Positions 21,871-33,644 of a DNA stretch of 64,000 bases are shown one piece after another. The stretch's first letter is position 1, and each line of letters begins with the position of its first letter. The notes beneath the pieces were generated by a model. The model ran no database searches. It had not been told where the DNA came from and saw only the letters and a list, made by a program, of their open reading frames with translations. The stretch comes from Vermamoeba vermiformis. Its lineage: Eukaryota > Tubulinea > Echinamoebida. Position numbers and translations under genes: made by a program. Where the stretch lies: positions 496,001-560,000 of the forward strand of contig JBEWZL010000003.1 in assembly GCA_045837725.1 (NCBI GenBank), read 5' to 3'.

Positions 21871-24800
21871 TTACTGTTGAAGTTTACGCTGCGGCTCTAA
21901 CAGATTAAAATAGTGCTGAAAAGTTGTTTGCAGTGCTGATTGAATGCTCGCTAGTTTGTCAAATAGCTTGTTGCTCTCAAAGTCGCACAATTTCTTCTGC
22001 TGCTTGGACTCGAATAACACCGCATTTAAACTTTTCTTCAGTCCACTCCATTGCTTCACAGGCTTGCACCAAACATCTCTTTGCTTCGTTGCAAACAACA
22101 TTCCGCTGCCAACGAACACTGACTTGGCTTGACTCGGTTGACTTTTCAATATTTCAAGTAGCTGCCAATAGACTGATAGAGACTCGCTGGCCTTAGATTC
22201 GCGCAAGCACTCGTTGGCGATGCTGATGGTCACTAACTCCGAGAAATTCACAATCAATGGTTCACCTTTGACTGTGAATGAAAATTCCCATTCGTGACAG
22301 GGCAACATTGGCTGGTGGCTCAATAATTTGACTTTCTTCGCTAGCGGCAGTGCTTCAATGACCACAAAGATAATATTTTGATGATTGGCGCTGTCAATAA
22401 TGCTGCTCATGCCCGACCACAACTTGTCTTGCGAAGTGAACTGGGGCAATGACTGCATCAAAAACCATTTGTAGTTCGGCTTCCACTTCAACTTCAAAAT
22501 TTCCAGCGTGCCGTACGAAAAGAATTTTGAGTCAGTCTTCACGGGATTGAACGTGTACGTGTCAACAAAGTGAATGAACGGCGAGTCTTTTGACACTTCT
22601 TGCAGAATTTCTTGCGCTCGTGCAAGTGCGCGGGGTTGCGTTGGTGCTTTGCTTTCTGCTCGACCGAATTTGATGTTCGGAACGAGCTCCGCGCCGACAG
22701 TGCACACTTGAGGGACGTTCATAATGTTTGTGATCACGCCACCAATGTCGTTTTGAGCTTCGAGGCTGAAATGTCGGGTAATGTCTTCAGGGTGCAGTTG
22801 TCCCGCGGATACATTCATCCACAGTGCACGACGTATTTTAACATGGTCAACCCACGGCGTAAATGAGCCACTGGTAGAAATCAATGTTAGAATATAGGAA
22901 TGGTTGTAAGTGACTCACATTTCTTGTTGAAAACAGTCCCAAATAAAGCAGCGCATGTCAAGCGCACTGAACAATTGACTCCACGACACAAAGTCCTCGG
23001 GCTTGGTGTTCTCATCCACAAACAGCACCACATCAGCATCTTCAGCTCCTACACCACGACATTAAGGTACTTAATATTCGTGCCAGGAACGTACCTTCTA
23101 AGAAACTGTGCCACGACGGAATCTTTTGCACCTCACTTTGTTCGAATTGAATCAATTGATCAGCGAGATGCAACTCGATTTGATGCGTCATTCTTGCAGG
23201 AAATGTTAGTATTAATAACCATTATGGTGTTGAGGACGTACTTCTCGTATGTACACGCCACATCTTCGAGCTTCAGATTGAAATTGATGGTCTTGGACGA
23301 GTTCGGTGGCACTTTGCCGACATTAATCTCCCACACTTTGAAGCCGTTCTCTTGACTCACAGGGAAGGCATCAGGACACGTCAGACCAACGGGCAACTTC
23401 CACGTCAATTGATAGTCGAGGCCTGTTTCTTTTGCAGACCTGTTCGTGACCTCTATACTGAACTGCTTTGTCTCGTTGTCGCTCATTCGCAGCAATTGGT
23501 GTATAGTTCTGAAGGTCAATGGCCAAGTGTAATTAATGCTCGCAACTTGTCCCGAGGTCGCTAGTTCTCGTCCGTGCAGCGTCGAGGTGAAAACAATGTG
23601 ACATGTTGACAATTGCACACCAGGATCGGTCAGGGGCTGGACAGGCAAGGCGATCGAGATTGCTGGTTGAATCACAAAGCGCTCTTGTGGCGCGAGTTGC
23701 GGAATTTCGCCCAAAATAAATTCATTGAACGATTCACTGAATGAACATCGCAGCTCAGCACCAGCAGGCAATGTCAAGCCTCCCGTATTGCACACCGTGA
23801 CTTTAGTCAAAGTGAGCGTGTCACCAAATGAGATGTAACCATCGTTGTTGCCGTCAGTGACTTCGAGCTCCACGACAGTCACGTTGAACACTGAATGGCC
23901 CTGCTCGACCACTTGTCCGTCCTCGCTAAGCAAACAATACGTCACCAGACCTGAGGGTCCTGCTTTGCCTGCAATGCCATCGGCTCCTCTTTTGCCTAGT
24001 GACGATGTTAGAAGGAGCGTTACTAGCATATCTCTCGTACCGTTTGGTCCATCACGGCCGTTTGATCCTGGAGCACCGTCCTTGCCATCGGTTCCTGAAT
24101 TAAATTCATCGCCAGGAATTAAATAGCCTCGTCCTCCGCGGCCTCCAGCGCCACCTCTGCCACCTACATAATAATTTACATCAGACTATGCAATTACAGC
24201 ATGTTATGATGATAGGGTACCTAGACCGCCACGGCCCCCTTCGCCACCATGACCGCCGTCACCTGCCAGGCCACCATTGGATTGAACTGAAGAGACTAAA
24301 AAGGCGAGAGTACTGCGCGCACAAAGGATTATGTCACCTCCGCGACCTCCATCACCGCCCTGTTGTCGTTAAGTTAAGCCTTAATTACGTGCTAACTAAG
24401 CAGCACCTACATTGCCTCCGAATCCTCCATCACCACCAGCACTTCCGTCTTCACCAGGGCCACTGCGAGAGGTTAAAATCGCGTGACTTCTTCCAGTATA
24501 TGATGTTGAACATACCCGTCTTCGCCGTCTTCTCCATTGGGCCAATCACGTGTGCCTGAAGCACCATCTTGACCTGAAATCAAAGTTAAAATACCGCCAC
24601 TTCTAAGCAGCCAATTGTCGCGTACCATTTTCACCACGAGCACCGGTGCCTCCAACACCGCCGATACCACCTTGCAAGCACAATTAGCCTTCGTATTGGT
24701 ATAAAATTAATACCTTTGCCACCATTGCCTCCTCGTCCACCGAGTGCATAAATGTCAAGAATAGATGACTTGTCTAGTCGAAAAGCTGTTGCTGCTCTAC

Positions 24801-26113
24801 ACTGGGGTATTAGTCACCGGCAAGTGTAACTATCAGAGACACTTACAGTTTACCGTGCTTCTCTTCAACGAACATATCAACGCTGTCTTCGTTCTCGCTT
24901 TTGATATCCAATAGTATAGACAGACTTTGTGCTTGTTGACCGTGAGTGCCGTGAGTGCCCTTAAGAGCGTTAGAGTCATAGTACGATGTAATTGTGCACA
25001 TATCTGTGACTTACAGGATTGCCGGCAAGACCAGCGGCATTACTCCATCTATCAAAACCGTTAACCCAACGCTGTTTTAACTTCAATAGTCGTGCGCTTA
25101 CCCTAATTTGTTACCATCGTGCCCTGGTTGACCGTACAAACCTGAAAAAATTGTGAGATCACGATGTAATCGACAATGGCTACGTACCATCAACACCAGA
25201 TACAGCCATCACTCCAAACTTATGTCTTTTAATATCACTCGAAATGATTCCTAAGTTCTCTTAGTTAAATTGTTACTAACAAACTATCATACGATGACTG
25301 CCACCAGTCGCAATCCTCTGCAGGCCTTGAAAACTGATTGGAAACAAACAGCGACTGTCATCCTCCTTGCTCATCACGCCTATATCTCGCTTTTGTTGCG
25401 GAGACGTTGCTTGTTGAGGTGTTACATTGCACATAAAATTGACTAAATTGTGTTGTACGAGTCGCAAGTTGTATTTCCGTCGTGGTTCAATAAAATCGCT
25501 GTAATATCTCTTGAGAATAGGCTGAAATGTTATTAGAAATAGACTTGATTATTTTTTGGTGTACCTCGTGCAGCTGCAGGAAATCTCGAACCTGAGGTAA
25601 GGTTCCAAGCACTGGATCTGCCATTAAAAAATCCAGATATTTTTGCAAGGCTATTTTACGGTCCTCTATCACCGACTATGCAATAATTATCTGATGAGAA
25701 CGTTTGTATTATTTTGAAAATTCGAAAGAAGCTTACCACTTTCATTTTGGAAACGACTTTCTTTGGAAAATCGAATGAAGAAAGCGTTTTATTATACAAT
25801 CCATGTGATGCCACGAGCTAAATAGGCGGCAATTAATTAAAGCAGAATTATGCCTAAAAACCTACATTTGTATGCAGCGCTAAAAATTCTCTGTATCTTT
25901 TAGATATAATAGTAAACACGGATGTAGCTCTAACAACCTTAATTTCATATTCCTGAATATTGAGGTCAGATCTACGCAAATAGGATCCAGATGGCATACC
26001 GTGAATGAAGACGAGCCTGTTCCCTTAGCCGTTGCTTTGTGTATGATTGCTGCGATAATAATATCGATAGGTTGTGCGAACAGCGATTTTCTGGGACTTG
26101 TGCTGCCTTCCAT
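21871..26113 (-). CDS. PX domain - collagen-like Gly-rich - beta-sandwich multidomain protein
   Basis: A many-exon gene of roughly 1000 residues with no signal peptide (MEGSTSPRKSLFAQ). Exons around 25.6-26.1 kb spell a PX domain: EYEIKVVRATSVFTIISKRYREFLALH, with R-Y-x-x-F of the phosphoinositide pocket, then FPKK and KYLDFLM. A Gly-rich, collagen-like stretch follows over many small exons (24.0-25.2 kb), such as GKDGAPGSNGRDGPNG and dense GG repeats. Then comes an all-beta region with VTDGNNDGYISFGDTLTLT, reminiscent of Ca-binding loops and CARDB/DUF11-like sandwiches. The last ~380 residues are alpha/beta (ADVVLFVDENTKPEDFVSW). The Gly-rich plus C-terminal part resembles DUF7932-type proteins. 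A PX domain would place it at endosomal phosphoinositides. Function unknown. Confidence 0.7.
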
Positions 26114-26162
26114 CACGCAAGAAAACACTAATAATTTTTATCTAACAATTTTATACAAAGCG

Positions 26163-29100
26163 TCAATTAAGTTCCTTCTTGCTTGGTTCAGAAGCTTGGC
26201 TGGCGCTTTCTTGTTCGCTATCTTCTTCGTTCTTCTGTTCGCCTGCCTCAGATTTGCTGGCCTCGGATTCGCTCGTCGAGCTTTCAGGATCAGCTGAGCT
26301 GGGGTACATATCATTGTCGCTATCCTCATCATTCGTATCGCCCGTCTGGATTTCCTTCGAGTTATCAGTCGCAGCAGATGCGACCGGATCTCTAGCTCCC
26401 GGAACGTCTGCTGTGGTCGTCTTGGAAGTATCATCCATACGATCGCTGCGTACAGATAGTGCTGAATTCTTAATCGTAGACATCTTCGCGCCCTTAGTGC
26501 CCGACGTGTTAGGCGAGGTCGTTGTTCCGTAGCTGGTCTCAGAGTCGGTTGTCTTTGTAACTGCCGCAACAATTGTAATGGGAATGACCTCGACGGCAAT
26601 AAGAAGACCTGAAAAATATTGGCGTTAAGTTTGTCGTCGTATATATTCGCTTGGAAACATACCCATAGCGAGGGTGTTGTTCTGATAGTTGGAGAACAAC
26701 AGTGCCAGCAAGAATGCGCATTGACACAACAAACCAACGCTGCAAATGAAGGTCGTCCAAAACACTCGCTTACGACCGCTGATTCGGGACTTGCCCTTCT
26801 CTCCTTTAGCGCGTGAGCTCAACATGTTGCTGTAGACTGTAAAGCCGTAAATGATGAACCCAAGGCCCAAGATCAACGAAATGGCAGAGACAAACAAGCG
26901 ATAAGTGTATGCGATCTGTTGGCGCGTGTTCAAATCAAAGTTTTGCAAACGACCTCCGCAAACAGGCACGTCTTGCTTCAACGCCTCGTACAGAATGATC
27001 AAGAGGATGAAAATGGTGTAGATGACTGCATTCGTGATGATAACGTAGCGGGTGATTGTTTGATTGATGCGATTGCGAGAGACATTGGGCCTCCTGATGA
27101 CGCGAGCAACAAACATCCTGAAGACTCAGTTAGTGCCGAGCTAGCTAATTCATCGCGTGCTTACCAAATAATGACGAAGAAACTCAATGCTGAGAAGTAC
27201 AAGAAAGAAGGCAATTCGATGATGACATAATCACCTGCTGAAAATACAGCTCCACCAACCGTCAGAAGGAAGAACAACAAACGAACTGTTATTTTAGTGT
27301 CAGAATTCCTGTCGATAAGCATTGGTGTTGTACGTACCAATGCAAAGACCGCACAAGATGAGCAACACAAGGTAGGTCAGTTGAGTCCACTTGCCAAGAC
27401 GCATGATCATGATCGCCTTTACCAAGGTAAATGCTGCGCAGAACGCGTACAATATGATGCAAATAATGATCAAGGCCAACTCGTGGTCCAAGAAGTTCAC
27501 TTGTCGCTTGATTGTGGCATAATTTGCTTGTCTCGCAATGGGGAAGTACGCATAAGAGTTATTCAGGCTAGGTGAGACAAGTTGTGCGACTGTGCCGCAA
27601 AGTTTGCCTTGACTCTCGGTAACTTCAACTTGCAACGGAGTAACATTGTTGGTACCAATATCGCTAAAAATTAGTTGTTTAGTTACACCATCAGTGTTTG
27701 GATAGAGTGCTTACACCAATGCGATATCACGAACAGGGAAACGCTCTGTATTTTTTGCAATGGAGTTGTTGACAACGGGCACGCAGATGGTGAAGTTTCT
27801 AAGAGTTCCACCTTCAAACTAAATGAAAATGTAAGCCTGAAGCAGAGTAGTATGATAACGCACGTCAAAAGAAATGCCGTCGCCAATAAAACCTCCAACA
27901 ACAGCATTGTTAGTGTTGACGAAGGTGTAGTCCTCTTTGGAGTTGAAGTTGATCAAGAAGGTGGAAATGGCATTCTGGACTACAAGTTAGCATGCATATG
28001 TACTTGTAAACTCGAATTGCTTACCAAAGCAGAAAACTTAAACTTCTCCACGCTTGTGTAACCAGTCTTTAAACTGATGCACAAGCTGCTCGATTCCAAC
28101 GAAGAGTTGCCGTATGTGACTGCTATCTTCGTATCAACGTCCTACAAGGAGTAATTAATCCATGCACGGAGCGCATAGGTGCACTTACACTAATAGTACC
28201 ACCAACGGCTTGGCAAACAATGGTCAAGGCATCAGTGATGCTAGGATCGTAATCCGAGAAACACTGTTCTGAGAGATCGCCAGACGGGCTGCAGCCGCAC
28301 GTAACGATATCGAGCAACTGTACTTGTTGCGCGTACATGCACTGGTTCTCCGTCTTCAAGTTGTAGCTATACTTGACGTTAACAGCCGCATTGATACCTT
28401 CATTGAGGTTGAAGAAGTCAAATGTAGGAGTTGCAGAGTAGCGACTAGTGTAGGCACGTGCTTGCCATGTAGGTGTCCTGATAATGCCGCCTTGATAGGT
28501 ACCCTGTCGCACAGTTATAATACATGTTTAGTGACTAAAGGGATCACTTACAGAACGCCACTTCAGAATCGGGCCATAGACACCACCTACGGCTGCACAA
28601 GCCTCGGGTCCTTTCATTGTGATGAAGTAACGGTTGTTCCAAGTCGACACGATGCGACGCTCAGTGCAGCCATAGCCAAATGCATTGCACTCGTCTTCCG
28701 TGCGTGCTTTCTTTCGCCATACACCTCCACCGCTTTCACAAGCCGTTTGATTGATTGTAGTGTCCACGCAACCGTAAGGCTGAGCCCAGGACGGTGCTTT
28801 ACAAGCAGGGGTGTTGTACGGGTTCAGTGGTTTTACGCACGCGCCGTTCCTAGTAATAAATGCATTAGTGTACGTCGTTTCCGCGCAGCTCTAACTTACC
28901 CAACGTAATAATCGCCATCGCACACACCTGCAGTTGTACAGCTGTTCTCATCATTGCACGGTACGTCATTAGTTCCGTCAAAGCACGTGACGCTGCAGCT
29001 CAAACTGTTGCTGCACTGGGCCTGATGAGATTAAAATCAGCTTCTGCTAAAGGCAAAGACCAGTAACATACCTCAGAGTTGACGACAATGACAGAGCTGT

Positions 29101-32100
29101 CGTGCTTAACACAGGCCTGAGCTGACGTGCATTCAGGTTCGGTGGTGAGTGAGGTGAGTTCAACACAATCTTGACCGTTTTCACAAACACCGCAGAAGTC
29201 AGCAGACTGCACCGGATCCAAGCAAGCAGATTTGCACGTTGAGTTTGTATTCGTGCTCAAGTCCTCGCAGTTAATCCAGTTGCAGTATTGCAACAGATTG
29301 CATGACTGTGCGGGGAATGCTTGCTACTGTGTGTTAGAGGAAAGTTGCAGGCCAACCGATTTGGTTTACTTACCCAAACTTTGCCGCAGCTACCGCCAAT
29401 ATTGTTGCACTCGAAGGGCACGGTGCACGACTTGTCTAAGCAGGCATACTCGGGGCACAATGGACAGACAAATGTGGAGAAGGAAGGAACTATGACAAGG
29501 TTAACAGGACAACATTAAATGTGGGCAATACGTACTCAACTTCCATCGGTGTCTGTACTTAATAGCCAAGTCATATTCACTAGCGCAGTCATTCACCGTG
29601 AAAGCAGTCTTCCATTGTTGGAAGTTCGCCTCGTCACCCACGTCAAGAGCTGTTTGAATTCCTTGGTCTTTTTCGATGTAGTCGCGAATGAAAGGGTTAA
29701 TATCGTCCAAGAAGCACTTCACAGTGGATTAATACAATAATCGTGATGAATGCAAGACTTACGTGAAGGAAAAGATCGATGCGGTCACTCATCGGATAGA
29801 GACACTTGTTATGCACGAGATCGCACTTCGTTGATCCCTCGCAGTCTGAATCACTCCAGCAGGGGAATCCTTGCGCAGGTAACACGCCAAAGACCTCTTC
29901 TTTGCATCTTTGATAAGGCTCATAAAGATCAGCGCGGAAGTTGAGCGCCTAGTTTGGTCAGTTTAGAGCATTCTTACTTGTGGTGTACTTACATTAGGTG
30001 TGTTTGAACTGCAACCAACCAATGTATCTGCCACTGTCAATGACTTTTTGGCAAAGTTTTGAGCGAAAATCGACAAGCAACGAGGAGCGTAACATTGGTC
30101 TGTGGCCGCGGTTATGTCTGAAAACACTTCCAATGGCACCGTTTGAGAACGGGGATTACAATTTTCAGCCGTCCAGCCAATAGAAGTGTTGCAACATGGA
30201 TCGGAAGCAAACAAGGGAGAACTCTGAGGTCGTATTAGTATTAGACGAGCCAGCTTGCATACAATCTACTTACCGAGGTTACTAAGCAAGCCTTCGTATC
30301 AAGCGTGACATTTGTGACGGCTCTTGACGAAAAGCCGAGAGCAAATTGCTTGCAGTTATACACGTTTCTACCAGCTGCGTACGTGTCCAACTGAAAAGCA
30401 GTGAGAAGAGCAACGGGCATGTGAAGGCACTTACCTGATACCGTATGTTGGACAGATCCAAGCCTGTCGTTACGCTCTCTTGGTCTGCAAGAAGCTTGTT
30501 CATGCGAGCTACAGTGGCATCTAATTCCGCGAAGTCACACTCCTCTGCTGTGGGCGTGAAGGTCACTGTCTCTTGCACGGGCTACAGGGGTCAGTGCACG
30601 TTTTTAGCCAATACGACGCACGTACCTGCTTGTTTGAACTCCACAGAAGTCGACCACTAAACTTCATCTGACAGTTCATTAGATCAGCCTCGGCTATTCT
30701 GAATCTGCTTTGCAAGGACACTGTCAAGTTCAGCATGACCACTGCGACAAACTTGTTGGCCAAAGGATTTGACGGCTTGTCCGACAGTCTGCCACCATGT
30801 TAGAACTCGTTTTCATCCCACATTACACTTACTCAATGCCGTTAATGTTCGGAATACCGCGAGTGAAGAGCGGTCGAGGATAGAAAGGTGCTGGATCCGC
30901 TACGGGATTCACGAACCAGAAATAATAACAGTCAACGCCGTTCGACAGACGCTCGAAACACGAAAAGCTTTGATTGTTGGGGCACTGCATGTACGCAGAG
31001 CTTAATACCTCGAAAGGGTATTGGAAGTTGTTGAACGAGTCGATTGGCTGCGTGTGGAACCAGCCAGGATTCGTCGAAACAATGAACGAGAAGCCCTTGG
31101 AAGAAGCACGCGTAGCATTGGCCGCGATGTAAATCTTGTTGATTCCAAGGTCCTGTTGGTTGTAAGCAAAGCGCTAACTATTATTAGTCCTTACTTGAGG
31201 GCAGATAACGAATGCGCCCTTCTGAATAGTGCCACCAGTCTCCATTCCACCCGTGAAGAGTTTGCTTTCGAACTTGAGTTCAGGGAATGGATCGTACGAG
31301 AAGCCACTAACATTAAACGTTAGAACTCGCCCAAGATACTCGAATGCACTTACATGAAAGTTTCAATGCCAGTCAAGAATGAAATGGTAGTGCATTCGTT
31401 GGGCAAGGCCATCTCGTAATTCTTGGTTTGTGTCGTTGTCTCGAAGACCCACTCATCGTCAACGATGCACGTATGGTTTGCGTGCTCAGGAGTGCAAGGC
31501 AGTGCAGTGATAGCCGGAGGAATGTCTACAAACACTTCAGTATCAGTTCGTATGGGGTAACCTTAGCTTACCATGCGCAGTCACCGTTACAGTCACTTTA
31601 GCACCAACTCCTTGCGCAATATTGCCAGAGGGGAATGAATAGATTCCAATCACTAAGGTGCCGAGTTCGAAGGCGCTGAAATCGCTAGGGCACAGAATCA
31701 TGGATTCGGGACCGTATTTACCCTGAACCCGCGGCAAGCCATTGGGCGTTCCTAAAGAGCCTATTTGTAAAGTAAGAGTTACTACTAATTCAAATGGAAG
31801 AGTGCAAGGAGATCCGTGTGGAGATTATGTTTTTGCCTAAATTGGAAATCACGGATAGCAATCCTTTGTTTTTCAAAGATAACGTTCTGTTATAAGATCA
31901 TGATCTCTGTTATATGCATAACGCATTCCACGGTTTTATACCACCATGTTATTATTGTCTTCGTTATTTTAACGTTAATTTAAATTCTTATAGACCGGAT
32001 CTTACCTCCTGCGTCGAAGGTTGCTGCAGTTCCAACGTAGATATCAGGATCTCCATTTTCAGCAACGAGATCGAAATGAATGAATTTACAAGCGTGTTGC

Positions 32101-32758
32101 GAACCTAAGAATCAAATTATGAATAAGACCTTCTGCCTTAGTTAAGATCAGCCTACCAATGTAAATCTTGTAATTATTAGTTTCTCCAGGGGCTACATAA
32201 TCCGAGAAAGGTACTCCAAGCTGCAAAGTCTGTGGCACAAACACTTTAATACCTATTCCTCTTGCCGCGATCCACAAAATAACTTACAGTGTTGATGGCG
32301 CACGTTAAACCAACAGGACAATTGCAACCATTAGGAGCCTTGCCGCTGCAAACGTCCGCGCTCGTATAATCGCAGATACAGCTCGGTACAGATGCGCAAG
32401 TTTTGTTTTGGCAAGCCCCTTCAAACGATCAATAAGTAAATTAATTTATACTATAATGGATTACCATAAGTTTTCGCAAGTAGCAACGGCTCATCAAACT
32501 CTACTTCCAAAACATCCTGTTGAAAGCAAATTATGATGTTAGATCGCTCGAAACAATTGTCGCGTTATCTTACGATGGCCGTAGGAAAGCCCAATACATC
32601 TACTTTCTTGATCTAAATTATAACGTAACGTAACATGCGTTAGTAAACGAACGTTAACCGTTAGAAATCTGTACCTGTGATTTGGCGCTGGTAATCTCGC
32701 GTGCAACGGATTGCCCTATTAGCCAGGCAAATAAAAGCAGCTTGATGTAGCTTGCCAT
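26163..32758 (-). CDS. Large secretory-pathway Cys-rich/PPC protein with C-terminal 7TM region
   Basis: About 28-30 short exons; I estimate 1600-1700 residues. It begins with a signal peptide (MASYIKLLLFAWLIGQSVA). Early exons hold a Cys cluster (CICDYTSADVCSG, CNCPVGLTC), then a pre-peptidase C-terminal (PPC)-like beta domain recognised by GETNNYKIYI and HFDLVAENGDPDIYVG. A very long Cys-rich, disulfide-type ectodomain follows, with many CxxxxC spacings. The last ~600 residues have about seven hydrophobic helices (for example LALIIICIILYAFCAAFTLV, VRLLFFLLTVGGAVFSAG, LILGLGFIIYGFTVY) and an acidic Ser-rich cytosolic tail ending KKELN. The helix pattern recalls THH1/TOM1/TOM3-like 7TM proteins, a weak resemblance. 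It is probably a surface receptor or adhesion protein. Exact exon joins in the middle are not all verified. Confidence 0.68.
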
Positions 32759-32819
32759 CGTTGCGTCCTTTTTTTAAAAATAAACCTTATTTATACACAT
32801 TTTAACAATAAACAAACTG

Positions 32820-33070
32820 CTATTCCTTTTTAGGCGTAAGAAAACCCGGAATTTCATAGCTTTTCCCTGGGTTGTTTGGTGCGTTAAGAAATTCAGTACA
32901 ATGCAGTCCATCGGTTCCAGAAGAAGACTGGCCTCCTACAAAGCAAAGAGGGATTACGTATTGCCAGCGCCTCGGGCCAATTAATCCGCAGGCGACAAAA
33001 AACTCATAACATATTCTACGTACCTCAAACAGCTCCAACGCCGAGCAGCTAACAACAAAATGAGCACCAT
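32820..33070 (-). CDS. Possible small protein, doubtful
   Basis: A short reading frame ends GFLTPKKE-TAG and can be extended upstream across a possible intron (GTACGT...TTGTAG) to an ATG beginning MVLILLLAARR, but the phases on either side of that intron do not join cleanly. It lies just upstream of the large 7TM gene on the same strand. It may be a small secreted protein, an unspliced read-through frame, or nothing. Confidence 0.2.
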
Positions 33071-33644
33071 AGAACTGAGCGCCGTAGAGTCCGCAGAAGA
33101 GTTTTCAATCTGTAAGCAACAAGAGCTCACCAGAAGCTGCATGGCATTATAAAAAGGAGCCTGCTAATTATTTTTGTCGGTAAATGGTATGCTTCAGGCC
33201 GTTTACGAAAATTGTTTGTCTCAAATCCATCTCTCGATCGACAGACAATTAAATTTTATCTTATTTCCGCTATTGATAGGTTCAGACGTTAATCTTTTGG
33301 TTACAATCCTTGATACGGAAATGAATATTAATATTTTTTAATTATTTAAGATAGATATTAATAATATCTTCTTTTAACAGCGAACTTACCAAATCCCTGC
33401 AGTGGAAAAGCACTTTTCCTCCACGAGCAATATAACGGTTACGCATACTACTCGTGGTTACGCGCAATACGTGTATTAACTACGGAAAGTTGTGGTATCA
33501 AGAACAAAAACACATCGCGGAATAACACCTACATCCATCAACTTGTCTTCGACAAATCAACGGAGATACCGAAAGATCACAGAACATAATTGTAAACAAT
33601 TTATTAACGTTTCAGATTACTCAGTCGACAACATCAGCAGAGAA
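33071..33644. other. Intergenic, AT-rich
   Basis: About 570 bp between the doubtful small gene and the PA-7TM gene. It presumably includes the PA-7TM promoter. I see no repeat, RNA gene or conserved motif here. Confidence 0.3.
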
